Below, piece after piece: positions 62,495-64,000 of a DNA stretch of 64,000 nucleotides. Position numbers and translations under genes: made by a program. Every line of letters begins with the position of its first letter. Positions within the stretch are counted from its first letter, which is position 1. The notes beneath the pieces were generated by a model. That model saw only the letters and a program-made list of their open reading frames with translations. It did no database searches and had not been told where the DNA came from. The DNA is from PLA3 sp964592235 (GTDB lineage Bacteria; Planctomycetota; Phycisphaerae; UBA1845; UTPLA1): the NCBI GenBank assembly GCA_964592235.1, contig CAZQCF010000004.1, forward strand, positions 112,891-176,890. The letters are read 5' to 3'.

Positions 62495-62508
62495 TTTTCC
62501 TTCCCTCC

Positions 62509-62958
62509 CTACACCGCGAAATCACAGCAAGGCTCGGAAGAGATAAGCCACCAGCCCGGCCACGACATGGGAGTGCCCCCGAAGATCTCACAGCATTGCG
62601 ATGGTTTGTTGCAGAGATTGTAGGGTCCGCACGGATCGCACTCTCTGCTTTGACCGCAGAGCATGTTGCCTTCCGTGAAACAGAAGCCAGCACATCCCTC
62701 GGTTTCACAGTTAATGAACGCACTGGGATCGGAATTGGTGCGAATCGCTGTATTGGTCAGCCGAAAGCCGTTTGCACAGTACACCGTGTGACAGAAGCAC
62801 CAAATGTCCGGCATACAAGTCTGCGGATTCTGCGGCATGTTTCCGCAGCAATCAGGCCAAGGCCCACAAGGGCAGGGGTGGTCGCCGTTGATGCCCATGG
62901 TTGTTCCCAATACGCAAAGCGAAATCAGGATGCAGGATGCAAAGCGTCTCGTCGACAT
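62509..62958 (-). CDS. Small secreted protein with 19 cysteines
   Basis: A 149-aa protein. Signal peptide RRFASCILISLCVLGTTMG; mature part ~125 aa with 19 Cys in tight motifs (CPCGPWPDCCG, WCFCHTVYC, CETEGCAGFC, CDPCGPYNLC, QCCEIFGG, EPCCDF). No known family recognised. Such density implies disulfide-rich folding or metal binding outside the cell. It lies 14 nt upstream of the copy 1 gene on the same strand, so the two may be co-expressed. A 15-G tract lies 61 nt before its start. Confidence 0.65.
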   Translation of the reverse strand: MSTRRFASCILISLCVLGTTMGINGDHPCPCGPWPDCCGNMPQNPQTCMPDIWCFCHTVYCANGFRLTNTAIRTNSDPSAFINCETEGCAGFCFTEGNMLCGQSRECDPCGPYNLCNKPSQCCEIFGGTPMSWPGWWLISSEPCCDFAV

Positions 62959-63018
62959 GATAAACCTCCTGTTGATCCTTGGCGCCCGACACTCGTGTGT
63001 CAGCCAATTGTAAATCTT

Positions 63019-63033
63019 CCCCCCCCCCCCCCC
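63019..63033 (-). repeat. Homopolymer tract of 15 C (15 G on the minus strand)
   Basis: Uninterrupted run between a -35-like and a -10-like element upstream of the 19-cysteine protein gene. Confidence 0.9.
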
Positions 63034-63190
63034 GAGCGCGTGTCAAGTCTTTTTCCTAGAATGGCGATTGTGAAATACGTCACAATGTCAGTATTGGATT
63101 GCCGGATTTGTGACGCAATCGCCAAGTAATAGTTGCCAGGACGGGGAATGCGTCTCTACCCTGGCAGGCCTGCTTCTTGGCGTCGTAGTC

Positions 63191-63213
63191 GTAGGGTGCG
63201 TCCTCGACGCACC
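63191..63213 (+). repeat. GTAGGGTG-type dispersed palindrome
   Basis: GTAGGGTGCGTC, CTC, GACGCACC. It forms the left end of the duplicated block that also occurs at 61017. Confidence 0.75.
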
Positions 63214-63269
63214 GCCGATCATGAATCCATTCGTTCGATCTTTGTCGCACAGGCGCTGCGCCGGTGACA

Positions 63270-64000
63270 TCACCCGCGGCGGCGCGGAACGGCCGGTTGC
63301 GTGGCGGCGGTGCGGGCGGTGATCTGCTCCTGACGCAGCAGCGGTTCGAGCCGCGATTTCAACCGCGTGAAGCTATCCGCGACGGGTTTCAACAAGCGCT
63401 CACGCTCGGCTATCACTGCATCGCGCTTGGCCGGCGGCAACTTCGAATCCTTCAATTGCGTCTCGACCTTCTCCAACTCCGGCCGCCGCTTGTCCAGCAC
63501 GGCGCGGGCCTCCTTGCGGCAGTCGTCCAGCACGCCGCGCGCCGCCGTGCGCTGCTTGTCGTCCGCGTCGTATCGCAGACACCACCGGCGAACGTAGACC
63601 TCCCACTCGTCCGGCCGCGTCGGCAGGTCGTCGATGCCCTCGTTGCCCGACGGGTCATACCACCAGGCCGGGTAGCGGTAATCGTCGGCATTTTTGGTTG
63701 CGGGCCATCAAGTCGCGAAGCTCGGCGTTCTTCGTGCGGTCGGCCTGGACTGCGGCGCGCCATTCCTTAAGCGGCACGGGGCCTTTGCCATCCCAGCAGT
63801 GCGGCTCGACGATTCCCGATCCGCCGACCCACGCGCCCGCGGGGACTTTCAGCATATCTACGGTTAACTCTTTTGGATGCTCCGGCCGGTCGAAGGTGGC
63901 GTCGAGGAGTTCGTACTCGGCTTTAAGAATGGAATTATTGCGATGGCTAGAGCGATTTTCATTCGCACGTAGCGGCGTAGCCGCAATGTTTGAAGAAGCC
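63270..64000 (-). pseudogene. Secreted protein of unknown family, copy 2 (frameshifted, runs off the window)
   Basis: Second copy of the 61097-62494 gene. The frame from the edge (EHPKELTVDMLKVPAGAW, WDGKGPVPLKEWRAA, RDLMARNQK) matches copy 1 up to about 63695. One extra base in an A/T run at 63690-63695 then shifts it. The remainder (DDYRYPAWWYDPSGNEG ... ATQPAVPRRRG) continues in the next frame to the stop at 63270. Identity to copy 1 is very high from 63250 to 63690 and low before that. Either a decayed gene, a sequencing error or a frameshift site. Confidence 0.75.

Larger units (their letters stand above)
62959..63269. other. Intergenic region with a poly-C/G tract
   Basis: No gene seen. 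On the minus strand: TTGACA (63046-63041), a run of 15 G (63033-63019), then TACAAT (63012-63007). A GTAGGGTG-type palindrome lies at 63191-63213. Confidence 0.5.

Noticed and set aside
63110..63322. Small plus-strand open frame (70 codons)
   Set aside because: It runs through the duplicated repeat block and the 3' end of the frameshifted gene; no ribosome-binding site or coding character.

Overview
This 64 kb window is a GC-rich bacterial chromosome segment. It has no rRNA or tRNA genes, no CRISPR array, no transposase and no phage genes that I can see. Several signs point to an uncultured member of the Planctomycetota, possibly Phycisphaerae-like: a secreted propeller protein ending in the dockerin-like GD-x-DCD repeat usual in that phylum, a PEP-CTERM surface protein, two copies of a small 'PFxPxxI...G..F.IR.P' protein family, DUF1579 and DUF2092/TlpA-type secreted proteins, several TPR membrane proteins of the TMTC/PMT type, and many small dispersed palindromes. 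The taxonomy is inferred from gene content only. LAYOUT. 1-1086: 3' end of recG. 1.1-5.6 kb: two paralogous secreted DUF2092-thioredoxin proteins around a GT39-like membrane glycosyltransferase. 5.7-8.5 kb: ribD, a sigma-54 response regulator and a small planctomycete-type protein. 8.7-11.6 kb: two different serA-type dehydrogenases in tandem. 11.7-16.7 kb: a coiled-coil protein, a TPR membrane protein, and ilvE-psd-pssA (branched-chain aminotransferase plus phosphatidylethanolamine synthesis). 16.9-22.2 kb: lysS, a LolC/E-like permease and a LolD-like ATPase. 22.4-23.3 kb: a cysteine-rich exported protein. 23.7-24.8 kb: miaA, interrupted in frame by palindromic repeats. 24.9-26.8 kb: a lower-GC patch with a membrane-anchored RecB/Cas4-like nuclease and a PEP-CTERM protein. 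27.2-29.6 kb: dTDP-sugar operon (epimerase, rfbA, rfbB). 29.8-32.2 kb: ribbon-helix-helix regulator, cysteine dioxygenase and FAD-dependent protein. 32.3-33.6 kb: UDP-glucose dehydrogenase. 33.7-37.8 kb: two large secreted proteins (beta-propeller with dockerin; pectate-lyase-like). 38.2-40.7 kb: pdxJ-dapA-membrane protein. 40.9-46.3 kb: alpha/beta hydrolase convergent with two TMTC-like proteins and nnrE. 46.4-49.7 kb: surE, DUF983, a sarcosine-oxidase-like flavoprotein and a DUF1579 lipoprotein. 49.9-53.4 kb: metallophosphoesterase, HtrA-like protease and glycerate kinase. 53.5-57.0 kb: ABC exporter ATPase and permease. 57.1-58.3 kb: JAMM protease-like protein and HU. 58.5-61.0 kb: feoAB behind a promoter with a Fur-box-like palindrome. 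61.1-64.0 kb: a duplicated secreted protein family, the second copy frameshifted, flanking a 19-cysteine secreted protein. HOW THE GENES WORK TOGETHER. Most loci are housekeeping: phospholipid head groups, serine, lysine/diaminopimelate, pyridoxal phosphate and riboflavin precursors, tRNA modification and charging, and iron uptake. They sit beside envelope and surface functions: dTDP- and UDP-sugars, membrane glycosyltransferases, lipoprotein-type ABC systems and secreted polysaccharide-active or adhesive proteins. The observations most worth a second look are: (1) a 14-bp palindrome repeated four times around the ribbon-helix-helix/cysteine dioxygenase genes, one copy inside a near-consensus promoter; (2) a 19-nt GA/CT tract that puts the pectate-lyase-like ORF one frame away from a well-placed ribosome-binding site and a hydrophobic leader, which suggests phase variation; (3) three conserved genes (miaA, a lolD-like gene, rfbB) carrying in-frame low-complexity insertions, clearly repeat-derived in miaA; and (4) a membrane-anchored, probably Fe-S-containing RecB/Cas4-like nuclease in the low-GC patch.
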